The notes: a model not told the origin generated them from the letters alone. DNA of 64,000 nt from Sphingorhabdus sp. SMR4y (GCF_002218195.1 NZ_CP022336.1:992001-1056000), one strand, 5' to 3'; shown: positions 38,387-47,663, counted from the stretch's first letter. Translations and numbers: made by a program.

Positions 38387-39924
38387 TCGATATCCATGCT
38401 GGCCAATGCGTTGCGGTCGAGCTTTCCATTGGGGTTCTTGGGAAATTCGGAAAGCAGGATGATATCCCGGGGGTGCATAAAATTCGGTAAATTCTGTTTC
38501 AGATATTTTGCCAGCTGCTCTGCGACCTCCGGATTGCCCTCGCCAGCTTCAACCGACCGGACGAACAAACGGATAGCATGGCCCAGTCGCTCGTCCGGGA
38601 TGCCCAGAGCGACGGCTTCCGCCACGATACCCGATTCGACCGCTATTTCTTCAATCTCTGTCGGACTGATCCGGTTGCCGGAGCTTTTGATCATCGCGTC
38701 ATCCCGACCGACAAAATACAGCAGACCATCACCGCCGCGCTTCACCGTATCACCCGAGAATACCGCTGTTCCGCCATATCGTGATGCTGCGGGAGCGGCC
38801 TTGAACCGCTGCGCGGTCCGTTCAGGATCATTCCAGTAGCCCTGTGCCACCAGTGGTCCGCAATGGACCAGTTCACCCGCCTGGTCCGGGCCGGCAACGT
38901 CACCTGCCGCGTCGACCACCAGGATCTCGGCAAAGGGAATCGCGGTGCCCATACTGGTCGGATTGCCATCGATCAGAGCAGGATCAAGATAGGTCGACCG
39001 GAAAGCCTCGGTCAGACCGTACATCGCATAAATATCGGTCGCGGAACCGAATATTTCCCGCAACTGCTTGACCAGCGTCGGAGTCAGCGCGCCACCGCTA
39101 TTGGTCAGGCGCCGCATCGAGGCTACCGCGTCTTCCGGCCATTCCTGCTCTACCAGTTGCACCCATAGCGGAGGCACTGCGGCCAGAGTGGTGATCCGTT
39201 CGCGGGCACATGCCTTCATGACGTCACGCGGTGTCAGATAATCCAGCGGCACGGCACAGCCCCCAGCCGACCAGGTCGACAGCAGCTGATTCTGGCCATA
39301 ATCGAAACTGAGCGGCAAAACGCATATCGTGCGATCATCGGCCGACAATTTCAGATATTCGGCGACACTGAGCGCCCCCAGCGTCAGATTGGCGTGGCTG
39401 AGCATCACCCCTTTCGGACGCCCCGTCGAGCCGCTGGTATACAGAATCGCAGCCAGATCATTTGTATCGGTTGAATTCGCGCTGGGCTCCATCGGCACGG
39501 CTATCGACTCCAGCGCGCGCTCCACGGCCTTGTCCTCGAACAGACGACAATGGCTCGCGTCATGCCCCTCCAGCGTCTTCAGGCGTCCTGCGTTGCTGAT
39601 CAGCATCTTGGTCCCGCTATCTGCGGCTATGTGCAAAACCTGCGCCTGTTTGAGCAAGGGATTGACCGGCACATGGACAAGCCCGGCGCGGGCCGCTGCC
39701 AACGGCATGAGGCACGCCAGTTCGGTCTTGGACAGCCATGTTGCAACCCTGTCACCTTTGGTTAGCCCCTGCCCCTGCAGCCATGCCGCCAGCAAGCCGA
39801 TACGATGATTTAACATCTTGTAGCTAAGAGACCCTGAACGCGTCACGAGCGCGCAGGCATCCGGATCCTTGCCTATCGCCAGATGGTCAAGCGGGAAAGC
39901 GGCGATTTCGGGTGTGATGTTCAA
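38383..39924 (-). CDS. Acyl-CoA ligase (AMP-forming), exosortase A-associated
   Basis: 513 aa of the ANL superfamily. The P-loop LYTSGSTGRPKGVM (about 168-181), motif YGLTEAFRST, and the C-terminal hinge with FVGRDDAMIKSSGNRISPTE and catalytic Lys in NPNGKLDRNAL are present. It probably activates an acyl or amino acid group for the acyl carrier protein encoded at 41.0 kb. Group TIGR03098. Only 30 bases separate its start from that of the divergent GNAT gene. Confidence 0.93.
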   Translation of the reverse strand: MNITPEIAAFPLDHLAIGKDPDACALVTRSGSLSYKMLNHRIGLLAAWLQGQGLTKGDRVATWLSKTELACLMPLAAARAGLVHVPVNPLLKQAQVLHIAADSGTKMLISNAGRLKTLEGHDASHCRLFEDKAVERALESIAVPMEPSANSTDTNDLAAILYTSGSTGRPKGVMLSHANLTLGALSVAEYLKLSADDRTICVLPLSFDYGQNQLLSTWSAGGCAVPLDYLTPRDVMKACARERITTLAAVPPLWVQLVEQEWPEDAVASMRRLTNSGGALTPTLVKQLREIFGSATDIYAMYGLTEAFRSTYLDPALIDGNPTSMGTAIPFAEILVVDAAGDVAGPDQAGELVHCGPLVAQGYWNDPERTAQRFKAAPAASRYGGTAVFSGDTVKRGGDGLLYFVGRDDAMIKSSGNRISPTEIEEIAVESGIVAEAVALGIPDERLGHAIRLFVRSVEAGEGNPEVAEQLAKYLKQNLPNFMHPRDIILLSEFPKNPNGKLDRNALASMDIE

Positions 39925-39954
39925 TTTTTGACCTATGGGAAAAAGAGCAGATTT

Positions 39955-40995
39955 GTGACAGATACGACCTTAGCCATGACCAGTGAATATCATAGCAATT
40001 TTCAATCCGTGCAAGCCATTGCCGGAGAAAAACTCGGCCGAACGGTCCAGAAGTCCCTGTTCGACCGGATCGAATGGCTGAAACCATTGCACGAGCTGTG
40101 CCTCCCGGACAAATCGCCATTAATCGTCCACGCTACCGAAGGTGAAGCGGAAGCGTGGATGTTCCTGATGAAAACCGGTCTTGGCCGCCATGCCGCCCTG
40201 GCCAACTGGTACAATTTCACCTTTCGCCCGATATTTCTCGGCGATTATGATGAAGTGACCAAATTGGCACTGCTCGCAAAATTGGCAAAGCAGCTGAAAT
40301 CCTGTTCCCATCATATTGAAATCACACCCGTTCCCGACGAGGACTCGGCTGCCAGCCTGACCGAACGCGCGTTCGAGCAAGCCGGCTGGGTCGTGTTCCG
40401 CTCGAAGGCGGATGACAATCATATATTGAACGTCAAGGGACGCACCTTCGATCAATATTGGGCCGGTCGGCCGGGGCAATTGCGCAACACGGTGCGGCGA
40501 AAGGCGAAGAAAAACCTGGTGTCGGTCCGCATTGAAACGCAATATTCCGACGAGGATTGGGACGACTATGTCTCGGTTTACGAGCGCAGCTGGAAACCCG
40601 AGGAAGGCAATCCTGATTTTCTGAGAAATCTGGCCCGGCACGAAGCGGCGGCCGGCTGCATGCGCCTTGGCCTCGCCTATATCGACGGAGAACCGGTCGC
40701 GGCCCAGTTCTGGACCGTGGAAAATGGCGAAGCGTTGATCCACAAGCTGGCCCATGTCGAAGACGCGACAAAAACTTCGCCCGGAACCTTGCTGTCTGTA
40801 GCCATGTTCCAGCATGCCATCGATGTCGACCATGTCGATCTGATCGACTTTGGCACCGGCAACGACGGCTACAAGCGGGAGTGGATGGAAGATGTCCGGG
40901 ATCGCTATCGGCTGGAATTCTACTGGCCCAATAACCCCATGTCCTGGCTACCAATTTTGCGGCACTATGCGTCGGGCCTTGCCGGAAAGCGCTGA
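39955..40995 (+). CDS. GNAT/FemAB-like acyltransferase (BioF2-type domain)
   Basis: 346 aa from GTG 39955; ATG 39976 is an alternative, and the open frame runs back into the divergent ligase gene. The C-terminal half is a GNAT fold: LRNTVRRKAKKNLVSVRI, YERSWKPEEGNPDF, GEPVAAQFW and LIDFGTGNDGYKREWM. It likely transfers an amino acid or acetyl group to a glycan or lipid in the exosortase pathway. It heads the plus-strand arm with an ACP and two hydrolases. Because only 30 bases lie between the divergent starts, its promoter probably lies inside the ligase coding region. Confidence 0.8.
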   Translation: MTDTTLAMTSEYHSNFQSVQAIAGEKLGRTVQKSLFDRIEWLKPLHELCLPDKSPLIVHATEGEAEAWMFLMKTGLGRHAALANWYNFTFRPIFLGDYDEVTKLALLAKLAKQLKSCSHHIEITPVPDEDSAASLTERAFEQAGWVVFRSKADDNHILNVKGRTFDQYWAGRPGQLRNTVRRKAKKNLVSVRIETQYSDEDWDDYVSVYERSWKPEEGNPDFLRNLARHEAAAGCMRLGLAYIDGEPVAAQFWTVENGEALIHKLAHVEDATKTSPGTLLSVAMFQHAIDVDHVDLIDFGTGNDGYKREWMEDVRDRYRLEFYWPNNPMSWLPILRHYASGLAGKR

Positions 40996-41037
40996 CCGCT
41001 TTAGGGAAGCGCCGTTATCCGAGATTCGGGGGTATTG

Positions 41038-41310
41038 ATGCAAGATAAGGTCGAGTTGACACCGGAAGCTGCCGTGCGTGCAGTGATGCGGGATATTTTG
41101 GGACTGAGCGAGGAGCAAGTCGCTGAATTTACCGCGGAAACGGAGCTTTTTGGCGCTCTTCCCGAACTCGACAGCATGGCCGTTGCGGGCTTGCTGACCG
41201 AACTGGAGGACCGGCTGGACATCATGATCGACGATGATGAAGTCGACGGTGAACTGTTCGAGACTTTCGGCAATCTGGTCGCCTTCGCCGAGATGAAAGT
41301 TACCGAGTGA
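41038..41310 (+). CDS. Acyl carrier protein, exosortase A-associated
   Basis: 90 aa. The phosphopantetheine attachment site is Ser46 in LPELDSMAVAGLL (DSM instead of the usual DSL of fatty-acid ACP). It is acidic (IMIDDDEVDGELF). With the AMP ligase and decarboxylase across the divergent border it probably forms a dedicated acyl-loading unit. ATG 41038 has CGGGGG upstream; a TTG three bases earlier is possible. GTGA overlap with the next gene. Confidence 0.9.
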   Translation: MQDKVELTPEAAVRAVMRDILGLSEEQVAEFTAETELFGALPELDSMAVAGLLTELEDRLDIMIDDDEVDGELFETFGNLVAFAEMKVTE

Positions 41311-42014
41311 AGCCTCTCCCCGCATTCGCCTCCTACGAATTTGCGGATCGCAAAGAATTATGTTTGTCTCTGGCATCGCCGTCGGGCCGAAACGTCATGC
41401 TGGTCCCGCCCCTTTTCGACGAAATGAACCGGATGCGAAAGATGCTGGTGGATGTCATGCAGGCGCTGCATGCCCTTGATATCAGCAGCTTTTTACCCGA
41501 CCTGCCGGGTACCAATGAAAGCCTGCTTCCGCTGGAACAAGCAACGCTGGCCGGCTGGCAACAAGCCGTCGAGGCCTGCGCGCAACAGCACCAGATAACG
41601 CATATTGCCTCGTTCCGGGCTGGCGTCTTGACGGTCGCGGAAATGCCGGCCGCCAGCCACTGGATGCTGAGCCCGGTCAAAGGCGCAGCGATATTGCGGA
41701 CCATGATGCGCACCAGAGTGGCCGCCGACCGGGAAGCCGGCCTGACCACCAGCCTTTCCGGACTGACTGAACAGGCCGGTGCGGGACCGATCGAACTTGC
41801 TGGTAATATCATCGGCTCCGACCTGTTCTCGCAGTTGAACGCCGCCGGAATACCGGCACTGCAAAACCAGCGGATCGTCCGCCTCGCTTCGGATAACAAA
41901 CCGGGCGACGTCCAGATCGATGGTTCGGCTTTATGGCTCCGCGCCGAACCCGACGATGACCCGGCGATGTCATCTGCGATCGCGCAGGATATCGCTGCGT
42001 GGATGGATAAATGA
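41307..42014 (+). CDS. Exosortase A-associated hydrolase 2-like protein, lacking a serine elbow
   Basis: 235 aa, GTG start overlapping the ACP stop. Alpha/beta hydrolase-like strands are seen (MLVPPLFDEMNRMRKML, LDISSFLPDLPGTNES), matching TIGR03101-type proteins. Where GxSxG is expected the sequence is HIASFRAGVLTV, so no canonical nucleophile sits at the elbow. It may be non-catalytic or thioesterase-like. ATGA overlap with the next gene. Confidence 0.8.
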   Translation: MKPLPAFASYEFADRKELCLSLASPSGRNVMLVPPLFDEMNRMRKMLVDVMQALHALDISSFLPDLPGTNESLLPLEQATLAGWQQAVEACAQQHQITHIASFRAGVLTVAEMPAASHWMLSPVKGAAILRTMMRTRVAADREAGLTTSLSGLTEQAGAGPIELAGNIIGSDLFSQLNAAGIPALQNQRIVRLASDNKPGDVQIDGSALWLRAEPDDDPAMSSAIAQDIAAWMDK

Positions 42015-42832
42015 CGCGGAATTTCCACCGCATAGGCTGTGAAAGCGACATGCTCGCAGCGACTTTGGACGCCGGGTCCGGTCCAACCGCCCTGCTCATT
42101 GTCAGCGGCGGAAACGAAATCCGCTCGGGTGCCCATCGCGGCATGGCCCGATTGGCGCAGCATATAGCGCAGCAGGGATTTCCCGTGTTGCGTTACGACC
42201 GGCGCGGCATCGGCGACAGCACCGGCGATAACAAAGGCTTTCTGGAAAGCGGCGCAGACATCAAGGCTGCTGTCGCATTTCTGCGTCAGGAGTATCCCCG
42301 GCTGCAGTCGGTCATTGCCTTCGGCAATTGCGATGCCGCTACCGCGCTGGCCCTGTTTGGCCCCGACGCCGGCATCGACGGCTATATGCTGGCCAATCCC
42401 TGGGTGATTGAAACGAGCGAGGAGCCGGCCGGCGATGAACCGACCATGTCGGCAGCGGCCATCCGGTCCCGCTACTGGGACCGAATCAGGAATCCCCGCA
42501 CGTTGCTCGACCTGCTTTCGGGAAAGATCGATTTCGCGAAATTGCTGAAAGGGATCAAACGGGCGTCCCGGACCGAAGAAACCGGCGGGCTGGCGTTGCG
42601 GCTGAGCGATGCTCTTGCTGGCACCGACAAGGATGTCCGTATCCTGCTGGCAAAGCGCGATACTACGGCCCGTGCGTTTCTCGCCGCCTGGAACAGCACG
42701 GATTTTGCGCAAGCGCGGGGGAATTCCGCGATCAGCCTCCAGACCCTCGACAGCGCGTCGCACAGTTTCGCAGATGAAGCGGCCAAAACCTGGCTCACCG
42801 AAAATTTGCTGGATGCGTTGCGCGCCGCCTGA
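42011..42832 (+). CDS. Exosortase A-associated hydrolase 1 (Cys-elbow alpha/beta hydrolase)
   Basis: 273 aa. Opening FHRIGCESDMLAA, then IVSGGNEIRSGAHRGMARLA and YDRRGIGDSTGDN. The nucleophile elbow reads AFGNCDAATAL, Cys in place of Ser, as expected for TIGR03100 proteins. DSASHSF near the end supplies the His. It could hydrolyse a thioester from the ACP. It ends the plus-strand arm, abutting trxB without a gap. Confidence 0.85.
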   Translation: MTRNFHRIGCESDMLAATLDAGSGPTALLIVSGGNEIRSGAHRGMARLAQHIAQQGFPVLRYDRRGIGDSTGDNKGFLESGADIKAAVAFLRQEYPRLQSVIAFGNCDAATALALFGPDAGIDGYMLANPWVIETSEEPAGDEPTMSAAAIRSRYWDRIRNPRTLLDLLSGKIDFAKLLKGIKRASRTEETGGLALRLSDALAGTDKDVRILLAKRDTTARAFLAAWNSTDFAQARGNSAISLQTLDSASHSFADEAAKTWLTENLLDALRAA

Positions 42833-43798
42833 TTATTCTGCGGCGACCAGTTCGAATTCCTGTTCCGCCAGAAAACGTTCGGCATCCAGCGCTGCCATGC
42901 AGCCGGTGCCAGCTGCGGTCACCGCCTGGCGATAGACGTGATCCATGACGTCGCCACAGGCGAACAGACCCGGGATCCGGGTCTTCGGCGTGCCGGGCTC
43001 GACCTGGATATAACCGCCGTCGATCAGATCGAGATGGCCCTTGAATATTTCTGTCGCCGGCGCGTGGCCGATGGCGACGAACGCACCATCCAGAGCCAGA
43101 TGGCTCTTTTCACCGTTTTGCGTATCGACCAGGTCCAGCCCGACCAGCCCGACCGGTTCGCCACCGCCTACAAAACGTTCGACATTGGTGTTCCACAGCA
43201 CAGAAATCTTCGGATTGGCGAACAGCCGCTCCTGCAGGATCTTTTCCGCCCGCAGACTGTCACGGCGATGGATCAGCGTCACATCATCGCTGTGATTGGT
43301 CATGTAGAGCGCTTCTTCGACCGCGGTATTTCCGCCGCCGATTACCGCGACTTTCTTCCCGCGATAAAAGAATCCGTCGCAGGTCGCACAGGCAGAAACA
43401 CCCTTGCCAGACAATTCCTCTTCACCCGGAAGCCCCAGCCACTTGGCTTGTGCGCCGGTCGCGATCACCAGTGTGTCCCCTTCGTAAACATCCCCGCCAT
43501 CACCGGTCATCCGGAAGGGTCGCTGGGAAAAATCGACATCAACGATCGTGTCAAATATGAACCGGGTCCCGACCTTTTCTGCCTGTGCCTGCATCTCTTC
43601 CATCAGCCAGGGGCCCTGGATCACGTCGCGAAAGCCCGGATAGTTTTCCACATCGGTCGTAATCGTCAACTGGCCGCCCGGCTGCAGCCCCTGAACCACG
43701 ATGGGCTCCAGTCCGGCGCGGGCGCCATAAATGGCTGCCGACAGACCAGCGGGACCCGAACCCAGAATAAGCATTTTCGTGCGATGCGTTTCGGCCAT
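42833..43798 (-). CDS. trxB: Thioredoxin-disulfide reductase
   Basis: 321 aa, a standard low-molecular-weight TrxR. FAD site ILGSGPAGLSAAIYGARAG (11-29), redox CATC at Cys137 and Cys140 (SACATCDGFF), NADPH site VIGGGNTAVEEALYM, and C-terminal GLFACGDVMDHVYRQA. It reduces thioredoxin with NADPH. The frame runs 165 bases further upstream, but ATG 43798 has AGGAA six bases upstream and starts on the FAD domain. Confidence 0.97.
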   Translation of the reverse strand: MAETHRTKMLILGSGPAGLSAAIYGARAGLEPIVVQGLQPGGQLTITTDVENYPGFRDVIQGPWLMEEMQAQAEKVGTRFIFDTIVDVDFSQRPFRMTGDGGDVYEGDTLVIATGAQAKWLGLPGEEELSGKGVSACATCDGFFYRGKKVAVIGGGNTAVEEALYMTNHSDDVTLIHRRDSLRAEKILQERLFANPKISVLWNTNVERFVGGGEPVGLVGLDLVDTQNGEKSHLALDGAFVAIGHAPATEIFKGHLDLIDGGYIQVEPGTPKTRIPGLFACGDVMDHVYRQAVTAAGTGCMAALDAERFLAEQEFELVAAE

Positions 43799-44018
43799 TT
43801 TACGTTCCTGACGATGATGATTCTGTTTCCTGCAAATAGGGATGCCCGATACTGCAAGGCAAGACCTATCGCCCACAAAACGAGCGAAGAATAAATTTGG
43901 CCGGTGATAGCGACATTTGGCGGCGCGGCTGCAGACACGATATCGCGCCAATCCTGCTGACATGCCAAATTCCGCGCGCTGGTCGTCGGAATGCCGCCCC
44001 TGTCAATTCAGGCCATGA

Positions 44019-45287
44019 TCAAGCCATGATCGCATATTTGGATTGCCCGGCGCCGCGGCACATCTGCTTGGATATGCGTGTTTCCTCGCCATCGATGATC
44101 GCAACATCGGTTATCGTCAGGCACTTGCGGCCATTGGGCTCGGTATTGAGGGCCGTTACGGTGGACGATCCGGATACCCCGCCCCGGGTCGGGCTTTCCC
44201 ACTTCGCTACCGCTCCCACTTCCTCCTGTTCGACAACGGCCAAAGTGGCTTCTGCCGCCTTTTCCTGTTCATCCTGACTCAATTTGCAGGCAATCTCGCC
44301 GACAAGCACCGCGCCCACCGCGCCGGCGATAAGCGTTCCGACATCGTCAAGCCCGGCCACGGAGCCGACCACACTGCCAAAAATCCCGCCCAGAAGACCG
44401 CCGCGTCCCCTTGATTTCTTGCAGCTCTTGTCATCCGCCGCCTTCGCCTTGCTCTTCTTTTTCGGCTTTTCCATTTCGGCAAGGCTCTCTGCCACATAGG
44501 TATAGCCATAATTTTCCGGCACCGGATAACCGCCACAGCCGGTATTATAACAATAGCGGTCGCTCAGATAATTGCGGTCCGCCTGATAAAGCTGCTCGGC
44601 CGCCCGGTAGACCGCCATATTGGCACCATCCGGATCCGAATTTGCATGCTCCTGCATCATTTCCTTGTAGAACCGATCCCGGCTGGCGGCCGAATATTCC
44701 ATCCGCCCCGCCACTTTCTCGTTATAGATACGGGACAGCTCGTCCTGATACCGGTTCATCCGCTCGCGATATTCGGTCAGCACACTGCTATAATAATTGT
44801 CCAAAGCCGTCGTGCACGCATTGATGTTTTTCGCCTTGTCGTGGGGATCGGGCAAATGCAGATGATCTTCCCGGCAGTCCGGATAATCCTGCTGTAGCAA
44901 TTGCGGCAGTTCCGGCAGTTCCGGCAATGGCGGCTCTACCTGCACGGGCGGCACATAGGCCTTGTCCTCAGGCGCTTGCTCCGGCGAATCCGTCTTCCCG
45001 GGCGCTCCCCCCTCTTCCTGCTGCGACTGTGATTCCGGAGAATCAGCCGCCTGCTGCAGGCTTCCATAGATTGCGGCGGACAGCGGAGCCGGTTGCGGCA
45101 ATGACAAAAGATTCTGGCGCGGCCCTGTCCGCTCCTGAACATCGCAGTCTGGACATGCTGCCGATATATCCGGCTGGATAGCGACCCTGGCTTCGACCGG
45201 TTTCGGGAACAGGCCCGATATTCCATAGGCCAAGACCCCCATGGATCCGGCGGCCATGACGGAAAGCGCTGCTTGAACCTTGCCCAA
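44019..45287 (-). CDS. Glycine-zipper envelope protein with a surface-antigen-like C-terminus
   Basis: 422 aa from TTG 45287, chosen because a full AGGAGG ribosome site lies five bases upstream. An N-terminal hydrophobic segment (about 6-27) is followed by a Pro/Gln/Glu-rich stretch (about 55-130), a helical region with Tyr/Arg-rich repeats, a Lys patch (KPKKKSKAK), then a glycine zipper (GLLGGIFGSVVGSVAG, LIAGAVGAVLVGEIA) and a C-terminal CLTITDVAIIDGEETR...MCRG with two Cys, as in 17-kDa surface-antigen proteins. It should be in the cell envelope. Function unknown; appears lineage-specific. Confidence 0.7.
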   Translation of the reverse strand: MGKVQAALSVMAAGSMGVLAYGISGLFPKPVEARVAIQPDISAACPDCDVQERTGPRQNLLSLPQPAPLSAAIYGSLQQAADSPESQSQQEEGGAPGKTDSPEQAPEDKAYVPPVQVEPPLPELPELPQLLQQDYPDCREDHLHLPDPHDKAKNINACTTALDNYYSSVLTEYRERMNRYQDELSRIYNEKVAGRMEYSAASRDRFYKEMMQEHANSDPDGANMAVYRAAEQLYQADRNYLSDRYCYNTGCGGYPVPENYGYTYVAESLAEMEKPKKKSKAKAADDKSCKKSRGRGGLLGGIFGSVVGSVAGLDDVGTLIAGAVGAVLVGEIACKLSQDEQEKAAEATLAVVEQEEVGAVAKWESPTRGGVSGSSTVTALNTEPNGRKCLTITDVAIIDGEETRISKQMCRGAGQSKYAIMA

Positions 45288-45642
45288 ATATTCCTCCTGT
45301 TTGATGCCCCGAAACAAACCGGCAAGCCCCGCCCTAGCCTAAAAATCCGCCCAAATCCAATGGCGTTAAATTTTCCGCAACCACGGCAGACATTCGGCTC
45401 CATCCGCCACGATCATGAAAATGCCGCGCAAGAAAATGCCCCCTCGCCAACAGCGGACCAGCAGGACCCGCCGGCCGCGATCCAAGACCGACGGTCTGGC
45501 GGATAGCGGGCGATGGAAATGCTATAATATAGCGCCGGGCAAAAACCTGTGATCCATGCCACTCGCGCGCAAGGCCCAATGGGCACGGCGGGCACAAAAT
45601 CGGGATATATCAGACGAGCTGAAAATTTTTGCGGGAAAATGT
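45288..45642. other. Gap between glycine-zipper gene and tRNA-Met, no convincing gene
   Basis: 355 bases. The first part holds the AGGAGG of the minus-strand gene and presumably its promoter. A 45-codon plus frame (45415-45552) is Arg/Pro-rich with no ribosome site. TATAAT occurs at 45523-45528 without a matching -35. I see no RNA structure I can name. Confidence 0.5.
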
Positions 45643-45719
45643 TGGTAGCGGAGGAGGGACTCGAACCCCCGACACATGGATTATGATTCCACTGCTCTAA
45701 CCACCTGAGCTACTCCGCC
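45643..45719 (-). tRNA. tRNA-Met (CAT anticodon), elongator type
   Basis: 77 nt with encoded CCA. Acceptor GGCGGAG with CTCCGCT (G1-U72), D arm AGCTCAGGTGGTTAGAGC, anticodon loop ATCATAA with CAT, T arm GTCGGGGGTTCGAGTCCCTC. Initiator features (C1-A72 mismatch, three GC pairs at the anticodon stem) are absent. It resembles alphaproteobacterial elongator Met rather than Ile2, but this cannot be proven by eye. Confidence 0.93.
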
Positions 45720-45897
45720 AACCGGTCCTGTCGATCATCATTCTGACGACAAAACTCTCTCTGGACGGCGGCGCTATAGTCATAGCCTTCGGTCTGGTCA
45801 ACAAGCTGAAGAGAGAAATACGCTAAAACTTGCACGGCCAATGCGATCCGCGCTAACAGCGCTTTTCCAAGCCGATATGTGGCACCAAGGGGCAGAT

Positions 45898-47133
45898 ATG
45901 AACGCATTTTATGACATTTTGATTGTTGGCGCCGGCCATGCGGGTGCGCAAGCGGCCGTGGCATTACGCCAGAAGAAATTTGAAGGCTCGATTGGCCTGG
46001 TCGGAAATGAGAAATACCCACCTTATGAACGGCCGCCGCTGTCCAAGGAATATCTCGCGGGAGAAAAGCCGTTTGAGCGAATCCTGCTGCGTCCAGAGAG
46101 TTTTTGGGCCGAACGCGATATCGACTTGCTGACCGGCCGGCGGGTGTCAAAGCTCGACCCGATAGCCAAAACGGTGACCTTGGCCTCCGACGATGAAATT
46201 GGTTATGGCAAGCTGATCTGGGCGACCGGCGGTTCTCCGCGGATGCTCGACTGCCCGGGCAGCCAGGCACGGAATATTCACGCCGTGCGCTCGCGCGCTG
46301 ATGTCGACAAGATGATGGCCGCCCTGCCGACCGTCGAGAAAGTCGTGGTCATCGGTGGCGGCTATATCGGTCTCGAAGCTGCTGCCGTGCTGACCAAATT
46401 GGGAAAGCAGATCACCGTTGTCGAATCGCTCGACCGGGTCCTCTCGCGGGTGGCCGGTGAAACGCTGTCCCGCTTCTTCGAAGCCGAGCATCGCAGACAG
46501 GGTGTGACGATAGAGCTGGAAGCCACGGTCGCCGGTTTTGAAACCGGTGATGATGGCATCGCGACCGCCGTGACGCTTGCCGACGGGCGCAAGCTGGAAG
46601 CCGACATGTTTGTCGTTGGCATCGGTATCATCCCTGAAACCGGACCGCTTGTGGCCGCCGGCGCCGCGACCGGCAATGGCGTCGATGTTGACCAGCATTG
46701 CCGCACCAGTCTGGAAGATGTCTACGCGATCGGTGACTGTGCGGCGCACAGCAATGCCTATGCCGACGGCGCAATGATCCGGCTCGAGTCGGTCCAGAAT
46801 GCCAATGACCAGGCGAAAGTCGCCGCCCTCGACATTCTCGGCGAAGAAACCGAATATGACGCCGTGCCGTGGTTCTGGTCGAACCAGTTTGACCTGAAAT
46901 TGCAGACCGTCGGCCTTTCCACCGGCCATGACAGCTATGTCGTCCGCGGCGATCCCGATTCGCGCAGCTTTTCGGTGATCTATTATCGCGACGGCAAGGT
47001 CGTCGCGCTGGATTGCGTCAACGCCACCAAGGATTATGTGCAGGGCCGCAAGGCGGTCGTCGAAGGGCTGAATCTCGACAAGAACGAACTGGCCAATACG
47101 GAGATTCCGCTCAAGGAAGTCGGCGTCTACTAG
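45898..47133 (+). CDS. FAD-dependent ferredoxin/rubredoxin-type reductase
   Basis: 411 aa. FAD site DILIVGAGHAGAQAA, PPYERPPLSKEYLAGEKP (FAD-phosphate loop of putidaredoxin/rhodocoxin reductases), NAD site VVIGGGYIGLEAAAVL (about 150-165) and GDCAAHSNAYA. It transfers electrons from NAD(P)H to a 2Fe-2S ferredoxin; the adrenodoxin-type ferredoxin at 7.1 kb is a possible partner. Start chosen at ATG 45898 with AAGGGG upstream. Confidence 0.92.
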   Translation: MNAFYDILIVGAGHAGAQAAVALRQKKFEGSIGLVGNEKYPPYERPPLSKEYLAGEKPFERILLRPESFWAERDIDLLTGRRVSKLDPIAKTVTLASDDEIGYGKLIWATGGSPRMLDCPGSQARNIHAVRSRADVDKMMAALPTVEKVVVIGGGYIGLEAAAVLTKLGKQITVVESLDRVLSRVAGETLSRFFEAEHRRQGVTIELEATVAGFETGDDGIATAVTLADGRKLEADMFVVGIGIIPETGPLVAAGAATGNGVDVDQHCRTSLEDVYAIGDCAAHSNAYADGAMIRLESVQNANDQAKVAALDILGEETEYDAVPWFWSNQFDLKLQTVGLSTGHDSYVVRGDPDSRSFSVIYYRDGKVVALDCVNATKDYVQGRKAVVEGLNLDKNELANTEIPLKEVGVY

Positions 47134-47645
47134 CCTCTGAACGGCCATGTCCGGATGGTCTGCCACGGACCATCCAGATAATAATGCAGCCCGATGCCGT
47201 GAATTTCAAAGGGCCGCGGCTCGAATTCTGCGGACAGCTCGTCGAACAGACGCTGGGCCTCCCGCGCGCTGACCTTGTTCTGGACGGTGATATGCAACCG
47301 GGGTGTCTGCTGGTCCTGCGCGATCAGCAGGCCGGCAAAGCGGTCCGCCAGTTCCATCCGCAGGGCGAGCAGTTCCGGCGCATGCAAGCGATAAGCCACG
47401 CCATGTCCAAGATGGATCAGGCCGGACAAATGCGCTTCCGGCTTGGCCAGGCGGCCCGTCAGCCCGGCAATGGCTGCCTTTATTTCATCAAGCGCCTGTG
47501 GCGGCAGATGGTGGAACAGGGTGATATGGGCGTCGATCACATTGCGTTCGGGCGGGAAATGGCGCTTGCGCAGCCCGTTGGCCCAGGCGAAGTCTGCCCT
47601 GCCCATTTGCGCCGTCATGATGATGGGTTTGTTGAGGCGCTCCAT
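47130..47645 (-). CDS. 2H phosphoesterase family protein (2'-5' RNA ligase-like)
   Basis: 171 aa. The two HxT motifs are DAHITLF (about 42-48) and LHITVQNK (about 126-133), defining a LigT/ThpR-type 2H phosphodiesterase that acts on 2',3'-cyclic phosphates or 2'-5' RNA linkages. The open frame starts 68 codons earlier, overlapping the peroxiredoxin end; ATG 47645 was chosen as the domain start. It overlaps the reductase stop by four bases tail to tail. Confidence 0.8.
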   Translation of the reverse strand: MERLNKPIIMTAQMGRADFAWANGLRKRHFPPERNVIDAHITLFHHLPPQALDEIKAAIAGLTGRLAKPEAHLSGLIHLGHGVAYRLHAPELLALRMELADRFAGLLIAQDQQTPRLHITVQNKVSAREAQRLFDELSAEFEPRPFEIHGIGLHYYLDGPWQTIRTWPFRG

Positions 47646-47663
47646 ATTCCCCCTATCGCACAA

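Noticed and set aside
41333-42763. A 476-codon minus-strand frame opposite the two hydrolases
   Set aside because: Shadow frame; the plus-strand genes overlap by start-stop pairs and are family members.
45415-45552. A 45-codon basic ORF and a TATAAT box before tRNA-Met
   Set aside because: No ribosome site, no -35 match, and composition is that of random GC-rich DNA.
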